This document shows, piece after piece, positions 17,208 to 25,657 of a DNA stretch of 64,000 bases. Position numbers and translations under genes: made by a program. Source of the DNA: Paenibacillus caui (GTDB lineage: Bacteria; Bacillota; Bacilli; Paenibacillales; Paenibacillaceae); contig NZ_JAIOGQ010000017.1 of the NCBI RefSeq assembly GCF_019904135.1, forward strand, positions 1 through 64,000, given 5' to 3'. A model generated the notes under the pieces. That model was not told the DNA's origin. It searched no databases and was given only the letters and a program-made list of their open reading frames with translations. Numbering within the stretch: position 1 is the stretch's first letter; each line of letters starts with the position of its first letter.

Positions 17208-19625
17208 TTGAAAGCATTGCAAAGCAGCAAACTTTACGGCAAAACGGCATCATACCTGTTGTCGGCCGCGCTTGCCGTCACCTTATTGTTCCCCGCCTCC
17301 GCTTTGGCGGAAGCTGCGGATGTTGACAGCTCGCCATCGAAGACGGCTGTCAGCAGATTGCTCGAAGCCGGCATCATCGACGGAACGGTCTCTACGGACG
17401 CGCCGATCACGCGCGGACAAGCGGCCATTCTCATCGGACGGTTGCTCAAGCTGGATATCCCAGCAGGTGCGGCTGGTTTCGCTGACGTGAGCGCGGACGA
17501 TCCTGCGGCCGGCGCCGTGAACGCGCTGAAGCAGCATGGGATTATTAAAGGGGGCACCCGCGGATTTATGCCGGGCGAAGTGCTGACCAAGGAACAAATG
17601 GCCTCCTTGTTCGTGCGGGCTTTTGCGCTGAACGACAACGGAATTTTGGTGCGTTACACCGATCAGGATGCGATTGCGCCCTACCATCAAGAGGATGCGG
17701 TACGATTGAAGCAGCATTTCATCGAGGAAGGAACCGCCTTCGAGCCGAAGCATCAGTTGACACAGGCCGAATTTGCGCTCGCGCTGTACCGCGCAGCCGG
17801 TCTCGAGGTTCAGGGCGAGGATGTCATTCCGCTCGAGGACTTTATCCGTCAGCCCGCCCAGATCGGGTTTCAAGTTTCTCCCGACGGAAAACGGATGGCG
17901 TTTATGCAGCCGTGGAACAACCGTTTGAACGTGTTCGTAAAGACGTTCGGCGAGGAGAAAGCCGTTCGCGTCACGAGCGTTACCGAACGGAACATTGCCG
18001 GCTTCGCCTGGGAGAACGACAGTCAATTGATTTACGCGATGGATAACGGCGGAAACGAAAACTATCACATTTTCAGCATTAATATCGACGGGACCGGCAG
18101 CAAGGATTTGACTCCGTACGATAACACGACCGCGATGCTGATCGATCCGCTGGAAGAGAAGACGAACGAGATCCTCGTCGGATTGAACAAGCGCGATCCG
18201 CGGATCTTTGACGTCTACCGGATTAATACCGAATCGGGAAGGGCGGATATGGTCGCCGAGAATCCGGGGAACATTACCGGCTGGCTGACGGACCATGACG
18301 GCAAAATTCGCGTAGCCGTCTCAAGCGACGGCAACGTTTCGTCGCTGCTCTATCGGGAGACGGAGGACAAGCCGTTCGAGCCGCTTCTGACGACAGATCT
18401 TGGCGATACGTTTATCCCGGTTATGTTCACGTACGACAATAAACAGCTCTATGCGATTTCCGACATCGGCCGCGACAAAACGGCGATCGTTCAATACGAC
18501 CCGGCTTCGAAACAGACGGTGAGCACGATATTCGAAAACGCTGATGCCGACGTGACCTCCTTTATCCCGTCGAAAGAACAGCAAAAAATCGTCGCTGCGG
18601 TCTATGAAACGGAAAAAACTCACTACGCGTTTTTCGATCCGGACATGAAGAAGCTGTATGAGACGATTAAGGGCAAGGTGCCAGGCAAAGACGTCATCTT
18701 CAAATCGGTTAACGAGGAAGGAAGAGTCATGTTCCTCGCCTATAGCGACAAATCGATGGGCACTTATTATTTCTATGACGCCAAGAACGATAAGCTGGAG
18801 AAGATCGCCGACACGGCGCCTTGGATCGACGAGAGCAAAATGGCCGACATGAAGCCCGTTACATTTGAGGCCAGAGACGGTCTGACGCTGCACGGCTACT
18901 TGACGCTGCCGAAAGGCAAAGATCCGAAAAATCTGCCGCTCGTGGTCAATCCGCATGGCGGACCGTGGGCTCGCGATTCATGGGGCTTCAACCCGGAAGT
19001 GCAGCTGCTCGCAAACCGCGGCTATGCCGTGCTGCAAGTGAATTTCCGCGGCTCGACCGGCTACGGCAAAGCGTTCCTTGATGCCGGCAACAAGCAGTGG
19101 GGCAAGGCGATGCAGAACGACCTCACCGACGGCGTTCAGTGGCTGATCAAGGAAGGCGTCGCCGATCCGAAGCGGGTCGCCATTTACGGTGCATCCTACG
19201 GCGGTTATGCGACGCTCGCCGGATTAACCTTCACGCCGGATCTGTATGCCGCAGGGGTCAGCTATGTCGGCCCGTCCAACCTGTTCACCCTGCTCGATTC
19301 GCTGCCGGCTTACTGGGAGTCCGAGCGAACGAAATTTTACGAGCGCGTTGGCGATCCGGTGAAGGATAAAGCGCTGCTTGAGGAAATTTCGCCGCTGTTT
19401 CACGCCGAGCAAATCAAAGCGCCGCTCTTCGTCGCGCAGGGGGCGAACGATCCGCGCGTCAAGCAGGCGGAGTCGGACCAGATCGTCGCCGCGCTGCAGA
19501 AACGGGGCATCGACGTGCCGTATATGCTGAAAGCGAACGAAGGGCACGGGTTCCACAACATCGAGAACCAGCTCGATTTTTACCGCGCGCTGGAGAAGTT
19601 TCTGCATCGTCATCTGATGGAATAA
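17208..19625 (+). CDS. Secreted S9-family (acylaminoacyl-peptidase-like) peptidase with SLH domains
   Basis: An 805-residue exported protein. A signal peptide (cleavage near SALA-EA, residue 35) is followed by about three SLH-like modules (residues about 45-200, with ITRGQAAILIGRLL and LTKEQMASLFVRAF). Next come a beta-propeller of TolB/DPP-type blades (about 210-540) and an alpha/beta-hydrolase domain. The catalytic triad reads Ser663 (GASYGGYA), Asp748 (GANDPRVK) and His780 (EGHGFH). It should be a serine exopeptidase or oligopeptidase bound to the cell wall through the SLH modules. It starts at TTG with AGAGAGGAGA seven bases before it. SLH and S9 domains in one chain is an uncommon but clear arrangement. 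Confidence 0.92.
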   Translation: MKALQSSKLYGKTASYLLSAALAVTLLFPASALAEAADVDSSPSKTAVSRLLEAGIIDGTVSTDAPITRGQAAILIGRLLKLDIPAGAAGFADVSADDPAAGAVNALKQHGIIKGGTRGFMPGEVLTKEQMASLFVRAFALNDNGILVRYTDQDAIAPYHQEDAVRLKQHFIEEGTAFEPKHQLTQAEFALALYRAAGLEVQGEDVIPLEDFIRQPAQIGFQVSPDGKRMAFMQPWNNRLNVFVKTFGEEKAVRVTSVTERNIAGFAWENDSQLIYAMDNGGNENYHIFSINIDGTGSKDLTPYDNTTAMLIDPLEEKTNEILVGLNKRDPRIFDVYRINTESGRADMVAENPGNITGWLTDHDGKIRVAVSSDGNVSSLLYRETEDKPFEPLLTTDLGDTFIPVMFTYDNKQLYAISDIGRDKTAIVQYDPASKQTVSTIFENADADVTSFIPSKEQQKIVAAVYETEKTHYAFFDPDMKKLYETIKGKVPGKDVIFKSVNEEGRVMFLAYSDKSMGTYYFYDAKNDKLEKIADTAPWIDESKMADMKPVTFEARDGLTLHGYLTLPKGKDPKNLPLVVNPHGGPWARDSWGFNPEVQLLANRGYAVLQVNFRGSTGYGKAFLDAGNKQWGKAMQNDLTDGVQWLIKEGVADPKRVAIYGASYGGYATLAGLTFTPDLYAAGVSYVGPSNLFTLLDSLPAYWESERTKFYERVGDPVKDKALLEEISPLFHAEQIKAPLFVAQGANDPRVKQAESDQIVAALQKRGIDVPYMLKANEGHGFHNIENQLDFYRALEKFLHRHLME

Positions 19626-19639
19626 GAGGAACAAATAGA

Positions 19640-19677
19640 AGCGCTCCCGTTTCCTGCGAAGGAAGCGGGAGCGCTTT
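19640..19677 (+). terminator. Terminator after the S9 peptidase gene
   Basis: AGCGCTCCCGTTTCCT pairs with AGGAAGCGGGAGCGCT (one G-T pair) around GCGA. Few T follow, and it may act for both converging transcripts. Confidence 0.7.
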
Positions 19678-19719
19678 GGCCATTTCAGCGGCTGATTTTT
19701 GGGCGTAGGCGTATATCCG

Positions 19720-19842
19720 TTAAGCTTTCGGATTGTCCCCCTCCGGGTGCGGAGCGGATTGTTCAAATTCCGGAAGCTCCGGTTGCTCTACCTCGGGCAG
19801 TTCTCTCTGCGGAATTTCCGGCATATTTTCGTTTCCGTCCAT
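19720..19842 (-). CDS. Small acidic Pro/Glu-rich protein (40 residues)
   Basis: An open frame of 40 codons on the minus strand, preceded by GTGGAGGAATTACGAAA, a near-perfect ribosome site at good spacing before ATG 19842. The product is MDGNENMPEIPQ followed by ELPEVEQ-PELPEFEQ, a seven/eight-residue tandem motif, and ends in DNPKA. It is acidic, has no hydrophobic segment, and is probably disordered. No family is recognised. It converges with the S9 peptidase gene and is divergent from the membrane protein gene at 20063. A short chance frame is possible, but the ribosome site and internal repeat argue for a real gene. Confidence 0.55.
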   Translation of the reverse strand: MDGNENMPEIPQRELPEVEQPELPEFEQSAPHPEGDNPKA

Positions 19843-20062
19843 TTTCGTAATTCCTCCACTTTGTCACGATATTCTCCTGCTGTTCTACCTGACCTATTGT
19901 TTGTCCGCGGCTCTGTTTGTATACGCGCGTTTGATCGGCCAAAGGCTCGGGCGCTTCCGGTCCCGATTGAATCGTTGTTACGTAATTTCGAGGAAACAAG
20001 CCAATAATAAGAATAACCAGGACAAGCGGCCCTGGAATTACAGGTTAAGGAAGAGGAGTTTC

Positions 20063-20680
20063 ATGACAGAGAAGAAAAGGACCAAACGGCTAAACGACAT
20101 CTTCGAAGCCGGTTTGTATGTCATTTGCGGCTTTTCCGCCGTCTATTATACCATCCTGGGGATCTACCCCAAGACCTTTCAAGCAGCCTTGATCATTTTG
20201 GTTTTGCTACTCATTCGAGGGCTGGTCAGATGGACGAAAAGCGAGTTGTTCCCTGCCCTTCGTTTGTCCATCTTGTCTTTTATAACGATCGCCATGCTCC
20301 TCGCCAATCTATTCGGTCTGTATGGCGTAATTCCGTATTTGGATAAAATGGAGCATCTGCTTTCCGGCGTCATTTTATGTTTCGTTGGACTGCTTATCCT
20401 GCGGAAAATGATTCACCGCCAAGGGTTGACCGGATTCTCTACCCGCATTGCGGTTTGGTTCGCGTTGTTCTTTTCCGTCGCGATGGCAGGCTGCTGGGAA
20501 ATCTACGAGTTCACCGTCGACCGGCTGTTCGGGCTCTTGTGCCAGAACGGCAGCTTGTTCGATACGATGGTGGATATCATTTGCGGTACCATAGGCGCCG
20601 TGGGTACCGCGCTTTATCTGGCCCGCAAAGCGAAAGGACATCCGTTCTCCATTCTGGCTGCGGACGAGACCGATCCGTAA
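20063..20680 (+). CDS. Multi-pass membrane protein (YjdF/DUF2238-like)
   Basis: A 205-residue protein with about five to six transmembrane helices and a basic N-terminus (MTEKKRTKRLND). The acidic motif HLLSG (in YLDKMEHLLSGV), then CWEIYEFTVDRLFG and FDTMVDIICGTIGA, match the conserved pattern of the YjdF/DUF2238 inner-membrane family, whose function is not established. The frame is open from 19733, but ATG 20063 has AAGAGGAG just ahead and begins the real protein sequence. It stands alone between small genes. Confidence 0.7.
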   Translation: MTEKKRTKRLNDIFEAGLYVICGFSAVYYTILGIYPKTFQAALIILVLLLIRGLVRWTKSELFPALRLSILSFITIAMLLANLFGLYGVIPYLDKMEHLLSGVILCFVGLLILRKMIHRQGLTGFSTRIAVWFALFFSVAMAGCWEIYEFTVDRLFGLLCQNGSLFDTMVDIICGTIGAVGTALYLARKAKGHPFSILAADETDP

Positions 20681-20714
20681 AAAGGTGCCGATTGGCGCCC
20701 CCTTGCTGGCTATT

Positions 20715-21074
20715 CTAATAATGGGCCGATCTTGCTTCCTTGGAGGCGTAAGTTTCTCCCCATTCCCGCATCGCCGTGATGATCGGAATCAACGTTTCTC
20801 CAAAGGCAGTAAGCGAATATTCCACTTTGGGCGGAACCTGTTCATGCACCGTTCGTTTTACAATACCGTCCGCTTCCAGCTCGCGAAGCTGCAAAGTCAG
20901 CATCCGCTGGGTGACTGCCGGGATGATTCGTCTAAGTTCGTTGAACCGTTTGGAACCGTCTATTAAATGATATAACAGAATGCCTTTCCATTTTCCGCCA
21001 ATAACATTAAGCGTATACTCTACCGGGCAGCCTTCCGATTTAGTGCAGGACGACGGGAAGTTGCGTGATGCCAT
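20715..21074 (-). CDS. HxlR family transcriptional regulator
   Basis: A 119-residue winged helix protein of the HxlR/YodB group. The conserved cysteine is in the segment [18 protein letters not shown] and the recognition part is [20 protein letters not shown]. YodB- and HypR-like members sense electrophiles or disulfide stress through that cysteine. ATG 21074 is preferred over the frame start at 21101 because AAAGGAGAG lies inside the longer version. It is divergent from a quinone-oxidoreductase-like gene that it probably regulates. Confidence 0.88.
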   Translation of the reverse strand: MASRNFPSSCTKSEGCPVEYTLNVIGGKWKGILLYHLIDGSKRFNELRRIIPAVTQRMLTLQLRELEADGIVKRTVHEQVPPKVEYSLTAFGETLIPIITAMREWGETYASKEARSAHY

Positions 21075-21092
21075 AGCTTTCTCTCCTTTATC

Positions 21093-21110
21093 AGTATACA
21101 AATGGATACT
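21093..21110. promoter_or_regulatory. Candidate HxlR operator
   Basis: AGTATACAAATGGATACT has matching outer arms AGTAT/ATACT and lies between the HxlR gene and the divergent oxidoreductase. Repeats of this kind, TACT/AGTA-based, are seen at YodB/HxlR targets. Inferred from position and symmetry only. Confidence 0.4.
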
Positions 21111-21222
21111 ACATTACAGGTATGTGCGTACTTATCGAATAAGACTATTCTCATTATAATTATATTCAATGAACAAGAGAAGTTAAAGAGCAAACAATCA
21201 GTTGGCAGGAGGAGTGCAGGTT

Positions 21223-22266
21223 ATGGCTAACGATAAAGAAAAGATGAAGGCGGTTGGACTTTACAAATATTTGCCGATAGACCATCCGGAAAGTTTAGTC
21301 GATGAACAAATAGACAAGCCAAAGGCTGAGGGCAGGGATTTGGTTGTTGAGGTGAAAGCCGTTTCCGTCAATCCGGTCGATACGAAAGTCAGATCTCCGA
21401 AAGAACGGACGGAGCCGCAGCTCCGGATTCTTGGATGGGATGCGGCGGGGGTCGTCGTGGAAGCAGGGGAGAACTGTTCGCTGTTTCAGCCGGGGGACGA
21501 GGTTTTCTATGCCGGCAGCATAACCCGCCAGGGCAGCAACAGTGAATTCCAGCTCGTGGACGAACGCATTGTCGGTCGGAAGCCGAAATCGCTCGATTTC
21601 GCCCAGGCGGCTGCGCTTCCGCTCACTTCGATTACAGCGTGGGTAGGGCTGTTTGACCGGCTGAAAATATCGCATGACCAGGCCCAAAATAAAGGCAAAT
21701 CCATTCTGATTATCGGCGCCGCCGGAGGAGTCGGCTCCATTGCCGTGCAGCTTGCTGCTCTGGCAGGTTTGACCGTCATCGGCACAGCTTCGCGGCCGGA
21801 ATCGATAGCCTGGGCGAAGGAGCATGGAGCCGAATATACCATTAACCATCATGAGCCGTTTACTCCGCAGCTGGAGCAGCTTGGGTTTCATGGGGTCGAT
21901 TATATTTTTTGCCTGAACAACACAACCCTGCATTGGGCCGAAATGGCCGAGGCCATCAAGCCTCAGGGAGCGATTTGCTCCATTGTAGAGGCGGAAGAAC
22001 CTGTGGCCATCGATATGCTGAAAGCTAAAAGCGCAACCTTCGTTTGGGAGCTCATGTTTACAAGAGCGAAGTATGAAACGGAGGATATGGAGGAGCAGCA
22101 TAAGCTGTTGGACCAGATTTCGGCCTATGTGGATAACAGCGTGATCAAGACTACCTTAACCAAAGTGCTGTCCCCGCTGAATGCGGCAACGCTTCGGGAA
22201 GCACATGCCCTGGTGGAGACCGGCAGCATGATCGGCAAGGTTGTAGTGGAAGGTCCGTTCTCTTAA
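21223..22266 (+). CDS. Zinc-type alcohol dehydrogenase-like / quinone oxidoreductase (MDR superfamily)
   Basis: A 347-residue medium-chain reductase. The GroES-like N-terminal half contains VNPVDTKVRSP, and the nucleotide-binding half contains ILIIGAAGGVGSIAVQLAAL. The structural and catalytic zinc cysteines are absent, so it belongs with the NADPH:quinone reductase-like (YogA/ZADH) branch. ATG 21223 has AGGAGGAG at seven bases; the upstream TTG at 21202 is rejected. It is divergent from the HxlR regulator, an arrangement common for quinone or aldehyde stress genes. Confidence 0.9.
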   Translation: MANDKEKMKAVGLYKYLPIDHPESLVDEQIDKPKAEGRDLVVEVKAVSVNPVDTKVRSPKERTEPQLRILGWDAAGVVVEAGENCSLFQPGDEVFYAGSITRQGSNSEFQLVDERIVGRKPKSLDFAQAAALPLTSITAWVGLFDRLKISHDQAQNKGKSILIIGAAGGVGSIAVQLAALAGLTVIGTASRPESIAWAKEHGAEYTINHHEPFTPQLEQLGFHGVDYIFCLNNTTLHWAEMAEAIKPQGAICSIVEAEEPVAIDMLKAKSATFVWELMFTRAKYETEDMEEQHKLLDQISAYVDNSVIKTTLTKVLSPLNAATLREAHALVETGSMIGKVVVEGPFS

Positions 22267-22360
22267 GCTTGTAAAAGGCCCTTAAACCTTACGGTCCAAG
22301 GTCCTTGAGAATCATGAGAACCTTGAGTAACCTTAATCCCAAAACAAAAGTTGAAATGAT

Positions 22361-22410
22361 AAAAGCCATCTTCCCCCGCGGATTGATCCGGAGGAACAGA
22401 TGGCTTTTTG
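22361..22410 (+). terminator. Terminator after the oxidoreductase gene
   Basis: AAAAGCCATCT pairs with AGATGGCTTTTT around a GC-rich loop that itself contains CCGCGG/CCGG complementarity. Confidence 0.75.
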
Positions 22411-22768
22411 TGTCAATAAACTCCCGATTATGTAAATGCACTACTTGAACCTAAATTTCGAAAGCCCCTAGTGCAACGTCTTTCTCGCAAACACCAGTCT
22501 ACTAAAGATTTGAGCCCTTTTTTATTTTTTAGAGACAGTTACTTTCGAAATCAGGGGGAAAATACTATGTGTTAGTTCATTAGTACATTTATAGGGATTT
22601 TAACTAAAAAATAGAATTTTAGTATTATTTGGCGATAAATAAGAAGTTAGAACTATATAACAAGGACTTAATCCCTATAAATTCCTTTATAAATATATTT
22701 TATACTATAAATGGAAATATTTCCTTTAATTTTTGGCCAAAAAAAATCAAATTAAGGGGAGAAATTTT
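22411..22768 (+). other. AT-rich leader region of the exported-protein islet
   Basis: The composition changes here: from about 22480 to 24800 the DNA is far more AT-rich than on either side. A 7-bp inverted repeat, TGCACTA (22437-22443)/TAGTGCA (22469-22475), stands at the boundary. The segment TTTCGAAA occurs twice (about 22457 and 22533), in inverted context. No gene is seen up to the TTG at 22769. Confidence 0.5.
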
Positions 22769-23626
22769 TTGAAAAAGATAGCGTTGAAAATGACTGGTTT
22801 CTTATTGTTAGTTTCTATGTAGTTTGCAATAAATGCAAATGCTGCACCAAATCCAGATCAAATTTACAAAAAAGAAATGAAGTACGAAAGTCAATCTGGT
22901 GTCAATATGGCTAAATTGTTTCCTGATGCTAGCCCTAAGTTAAAAGAAGACTGGAAGAAAATGTATGATGGTTATACCATCGTTTCAGTCACAAAAGCAG
23001 ATATGATCTACAAAAAAGATGAGAACGGTAACTTGGTGCCAATGACAGTTCAAGAAGTTGAGCAACAAGGTGGTGACGTTGGAGCATTGGGAGTTGGCAG
23101 TAACAGTAATTATGGAATTACCGTTTATATCACAACAGCAAAAGTGACTGGGGGGAGCTCTTATCCTACAGAATGGCTTCTGGGAGGATCATTTGAGTGG
23201 GCTAATCATCCTGACGTCGATGAAGGAAACAGTGTAGATGCATTTGTAATTGGTTGGTATGGTGGGTTGGCCATTAAAGCAAACTCTACTTCAAGTGTGG
23301 TCCACTATAATGACGGAGATAAATATCCAGCTGTGGTTACGCTAACTCCAAATGCTGGGGTTGGCTGGGAGTTTAACGAAGCCGTTGACGGTTTTTGGAG
23401 TAATTCGTATGCTGAAAGTGGGTCATTTTCAATTAAAATCATTAATAGTACATCTGATGCCGGGAATATTGGTAACGTGATTGGTCAATACAACCATTCC
23501 TATGAAACAAAGACGCTTACTAGCCTAGGACTTTCTTTAAGTACATCGGGTGGTGGCTTTAGTATAGGTTGGTCAACTACCACTAAAGTCAATACTGTAC
23601 CGGCATATACAACTTATACTTACTAA
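22769..23626 (+). pseudogene. Exported protein with an amber codon inside its signal peptide
   Basis: AAGGGGAG precedes TTG 22769, which begins a typical signal peptide (MKKIALKMTGFLLLVSM). A TAG codon at 22820-22822 interrupts it. The same frame then continues with FAINANA-APNPDQ, an obvious cleavage site, and runs open to 23626. The open part from ATG 22877 is 249 residues. It is rich in Gly, Ser and Tyr with beta-strand character (AGVGWEFNEAVDG, SGSFSIKIINS) and has no known domain I recognise. It is a paralogue of the lipoprotein encoded next (compare PKLKEDW with QSLLKDW). It is either a recent pseudogene, a recoded gene, or a shorter cytoplasmic form starting at 22877. Confidence 0.65.
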
Positions 23627-23671
23627 AATAACTAAATTTGGCAGAGTTTAAATAGATAATCTTTACGTGAA

Positions 23672-23712
23672 AAATCTAGGCGGCAAACAAAAAATATTAG
23701 TCGCCTAGATTT
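23672..23712 (+). terminator. Hairpin between the two paralogous exported-protein genes
   Basis: A perfect 11-bp stem, AAATCTAGGCG/CGCCTAGATTT, has a 19-base AT-rich loop. It would separate the two genes into different transcripts or attenuate read-through. Confidence 0.6.
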
Positions 23713-23739
23713 ACATTTAGACGTTGGAGGGAATACCGC

Positions 23740-24513
23740 ATGCTTAAAATAAAACTGTTAGCTATAGTACTAATAACTGCTATTTTAACCAGCTGTAGTC
23801 GCTCCACTTTAGAGCATGAAAATTATGTCCAACATAACATTGTAAATCTTGAAGGGCAGTCTCTGAATAACATATTTGAATCGGCGCCTCAAAGTCTACT
23901 CAAAGATTGGAATGTTATTTTAAAAGATTCTAAAATAATCAGTGCATCATCAAGCAGAAAGTATTTTGTGTGGGATAAAAGAAAACAAAACTATAAACCG
24001 ATTAATATTAAAGAATTAGGCACTTCTTCTGAGAGCCCAAATGTGGTGAATATATATACGATCATTTCTGAAAAAGTTGATAAGAACAACAAAACAGAAG
24101 TGATAATAGTAGATTCATTTGATCATAATCTAAACATGGAATCCCTTTCAAGTGAAACTTCGTTGTTAGGATTCTCTATGGGCTTTAATAGTAAGGATGC
24201 TATTAAATCGAATTCTGAAATAGGGGTTATACATTTTGATGATCGAGATGAGAAGATTCCTGTAACTTCAGTTTTTTCTGGAATTGGTTGGGAACGAAAT
24301 GTTATGAATAATGATTTTCCAAATAGTGGAACTTTTTCGATGATCCTTTATAAAAACGAGTCTTTCGAAAATTCAAGAACTATCTTTAGTAGGTTGGATT
24401 TGGATATAAACTCCAAGAATAAAGAACAATTCTATTATCAATTTACTGGTTCGCAATTAACAATCAACAAAAGTTCAGAAATTAATCTTACCAATGAAAC
24501 AACACTTCGGTAA
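23740..24513 (+). CDS. Lipoprotein paralogous to the preceding exported protein
   Basis: A 257-residue lipoprotein with a signal peptide and lipobox LTSC (cysteine near residue 19), so it should be anchored to the outer face of the membrane. GGAGGG lies about nine bases before the ATG. Its core aligns by eye with the upstream protein: LLKDWNVILKDSKIISAS with LKEDWKKMYDGYTIVSVT, VIHFDDRDEKIPV with VVHYNDGDKYPAV, FSGIGWERN with NAGVGWEFN, and NSGTFSMIL with ESGSFSIKI. The function is unknown. The codon use is AT-rich, like its partner and unlike the rest of the window, which suggests joint acquisition. Confidence 0.75.
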   Translation: MLKIKLLAIVLITAILTSCSRSTLEHENYVQHNIVNLEGQSLNNIFESAPQSLLKDWNVILKDSKIISASSSRKYFVWDKRKQNYKPINIKELGTSSESPNVVNIYTIISEKVDKNNKTEVIIVDSFDHNLNMESLSSETSLLGFSMGFNSKDAIKSNSEIGVIHFDDRDEKIPVTSVFSGIGWERNVMNNDFPNSGTFSMILYKNESFENSRTIFSRLDLDINSKNKEQFYYQFTGSQLTINKSSEINLTNETTLR

Positions 24514-24818
24514 CCACCCATCCACATTCTACAAGTGGCCACTTCATGTCCAATTTACTCTCTAAGAGATTCTGACTCGAAACGATAGATTTATCTGCAA
24601 AATGGCTGAAAAACGTCTTTTGATGAAATTAAGAAGTTCCTATGATATGAAGTGGCTAATGTATTAGGTGCTTCGACATTTTAACCGAGATGATAAATCC
24701 ACCGCACATAACGCGGTGGATTTCTGATAATATTGGCAATAACTACCTTATTTGTTTGTAATAAGCATTTATGAGACTTGTTTTTTGTATTATTCTTGCT
24801 GCCCATTCTCGCTCCTCT
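24514..24818. other. Non-coding tail of the AT-rich islet
   Basis: No gene. A 10-bp inverted repeat, GCCACTTCAT (24538-24547)/ATGAAGTGGC (24647-24656), spans about 120 bases and could be a small non-autonomous element or structured transcript end. A terminator-like stem follows (listed). Confidence 0.45.
24695..24724 (+). terminator. Terminator-like hairpin closing the islet
   Basis: A perfect 11-bp stem, AAATCCACCGC/GCGGTGGATTT, with a 7-base loop and a short T-run. Confidence 0.6.
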
Positions 24819-25174
24819 TCATCTTATTACGTCTCTGTTACAAATAAATCCAACAATCTTAAGTTTGACGTATCTTTTTTCCCAATTATTCAGTTGTAGT
24901 ATGATCAATAGCGGAGTCGGAAGATGCTCGATTGCGGCTCCTGCAACTGCCTTTTGATTTGTTCCTTTGCCATTCCAAAGCTCAGGGTGATCCTTTAGCC
25001 ATGGCGAGCAGGGCGATTCCGCGATTCTCCTCACATGCGTTAGGACCATCTTTAAGATCGAATCCTTCTCCGACAGTTGACACCACGAATAGCCTCCACG
25101 CACAATAGAAACAGAAGATCCGTCTCTGCGGACGGAGGACTGCTTCTTCAGGAAGGAAGGATCAGATCAATCGT
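24819..25174. other. Region before vanZ without a supported gene
   Basis: A 94-codon frame exists on the minus strand (GTG 25103 to 24819) but has no ribosome site or recognisable motif, so no gene is called. CCGTC/GGACGG near 25112-25127 can form a small stem before the VanZ-like gene. Confidence 0.4.
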
Positions 25175-25642
25175 ATGAGGAATAAACTCAGTTCAAGAAA
25201 CGGACTGCTCTCTATAGCAATTGCGGTGTCTGCGGTCATTTATGCCGTGATTATGCTGAAGCTGCTTATTTTTCGGGGAAGAGCTTATGGCTTCCATGCT
25301 TATAATCTGGTCCCGTTCAAGACGATTAACAGTTTGCTTATGCAGAAGCAGCATTACAACTTTACGATGTGGTATAGAAATTTATTCGGCAACATTGTGC
25401 TATTTATTCCTCTCGGCATCTATTTTCCGCTTTGGAAGAGCAGATTTTGGCACACATGGAAGCTGGCTATTGCGGTCGCTCTCCTCATTTTTGCCGTAGA
25501 ATGCATTCAACTGTTGTCCGCAGTGGGAAGCTTTGATGTGGATGACATTATACTGAATACTTTCGGAGCGCTGCTTGGCCTTGCGCTGATGAAGGGGCTC
25601 CGTTTGATGATCCGGGCGGCCGGAGGGAACGAACAAGGATGA
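25175..25642 (+). CDS. VanZ-like family membrane protein
   Basis: A 155-residue protein with four hydrophobic segments and the VanZ signature: NLVPFKTI after the first helix, then RNLFGNIVLFIPLGIYFPL, FAVECIQLL and DVDDIILNTFGALLG. VanZ gives low-level teicoplanin resistance in vanA operons; most chromosomal homologues have no assigned role. The ribosome site is poor (AGGAAGG lies about 16 bases upstream). It is followed closely by a GNAT gene. Confidence 0.85.
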   Translation: MRNKLSSRNGLLSIAIAVSAVIYAVIMLKLLIFRGRAYGFHAYNLVPFKTINSLLMQKQHYNFTMWYRNLFGNIVLFIPLGIYFPLWKSRFWHTWKLAIAVALLIFAVECIQLLSAVGSFDVDDIILNTFGALLGLALMKGLRLMIRAAGGNEQG

Positions 25643-25657
25643 TGAAGGCGAGGGTTT

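Noticed and set aside
24819..25103. 94-codon minus-strand frame before vanZ
   Set aside because: GTG start without ribosome site, no motif, and no domain-like hydrophobic pattern; left uncalled.
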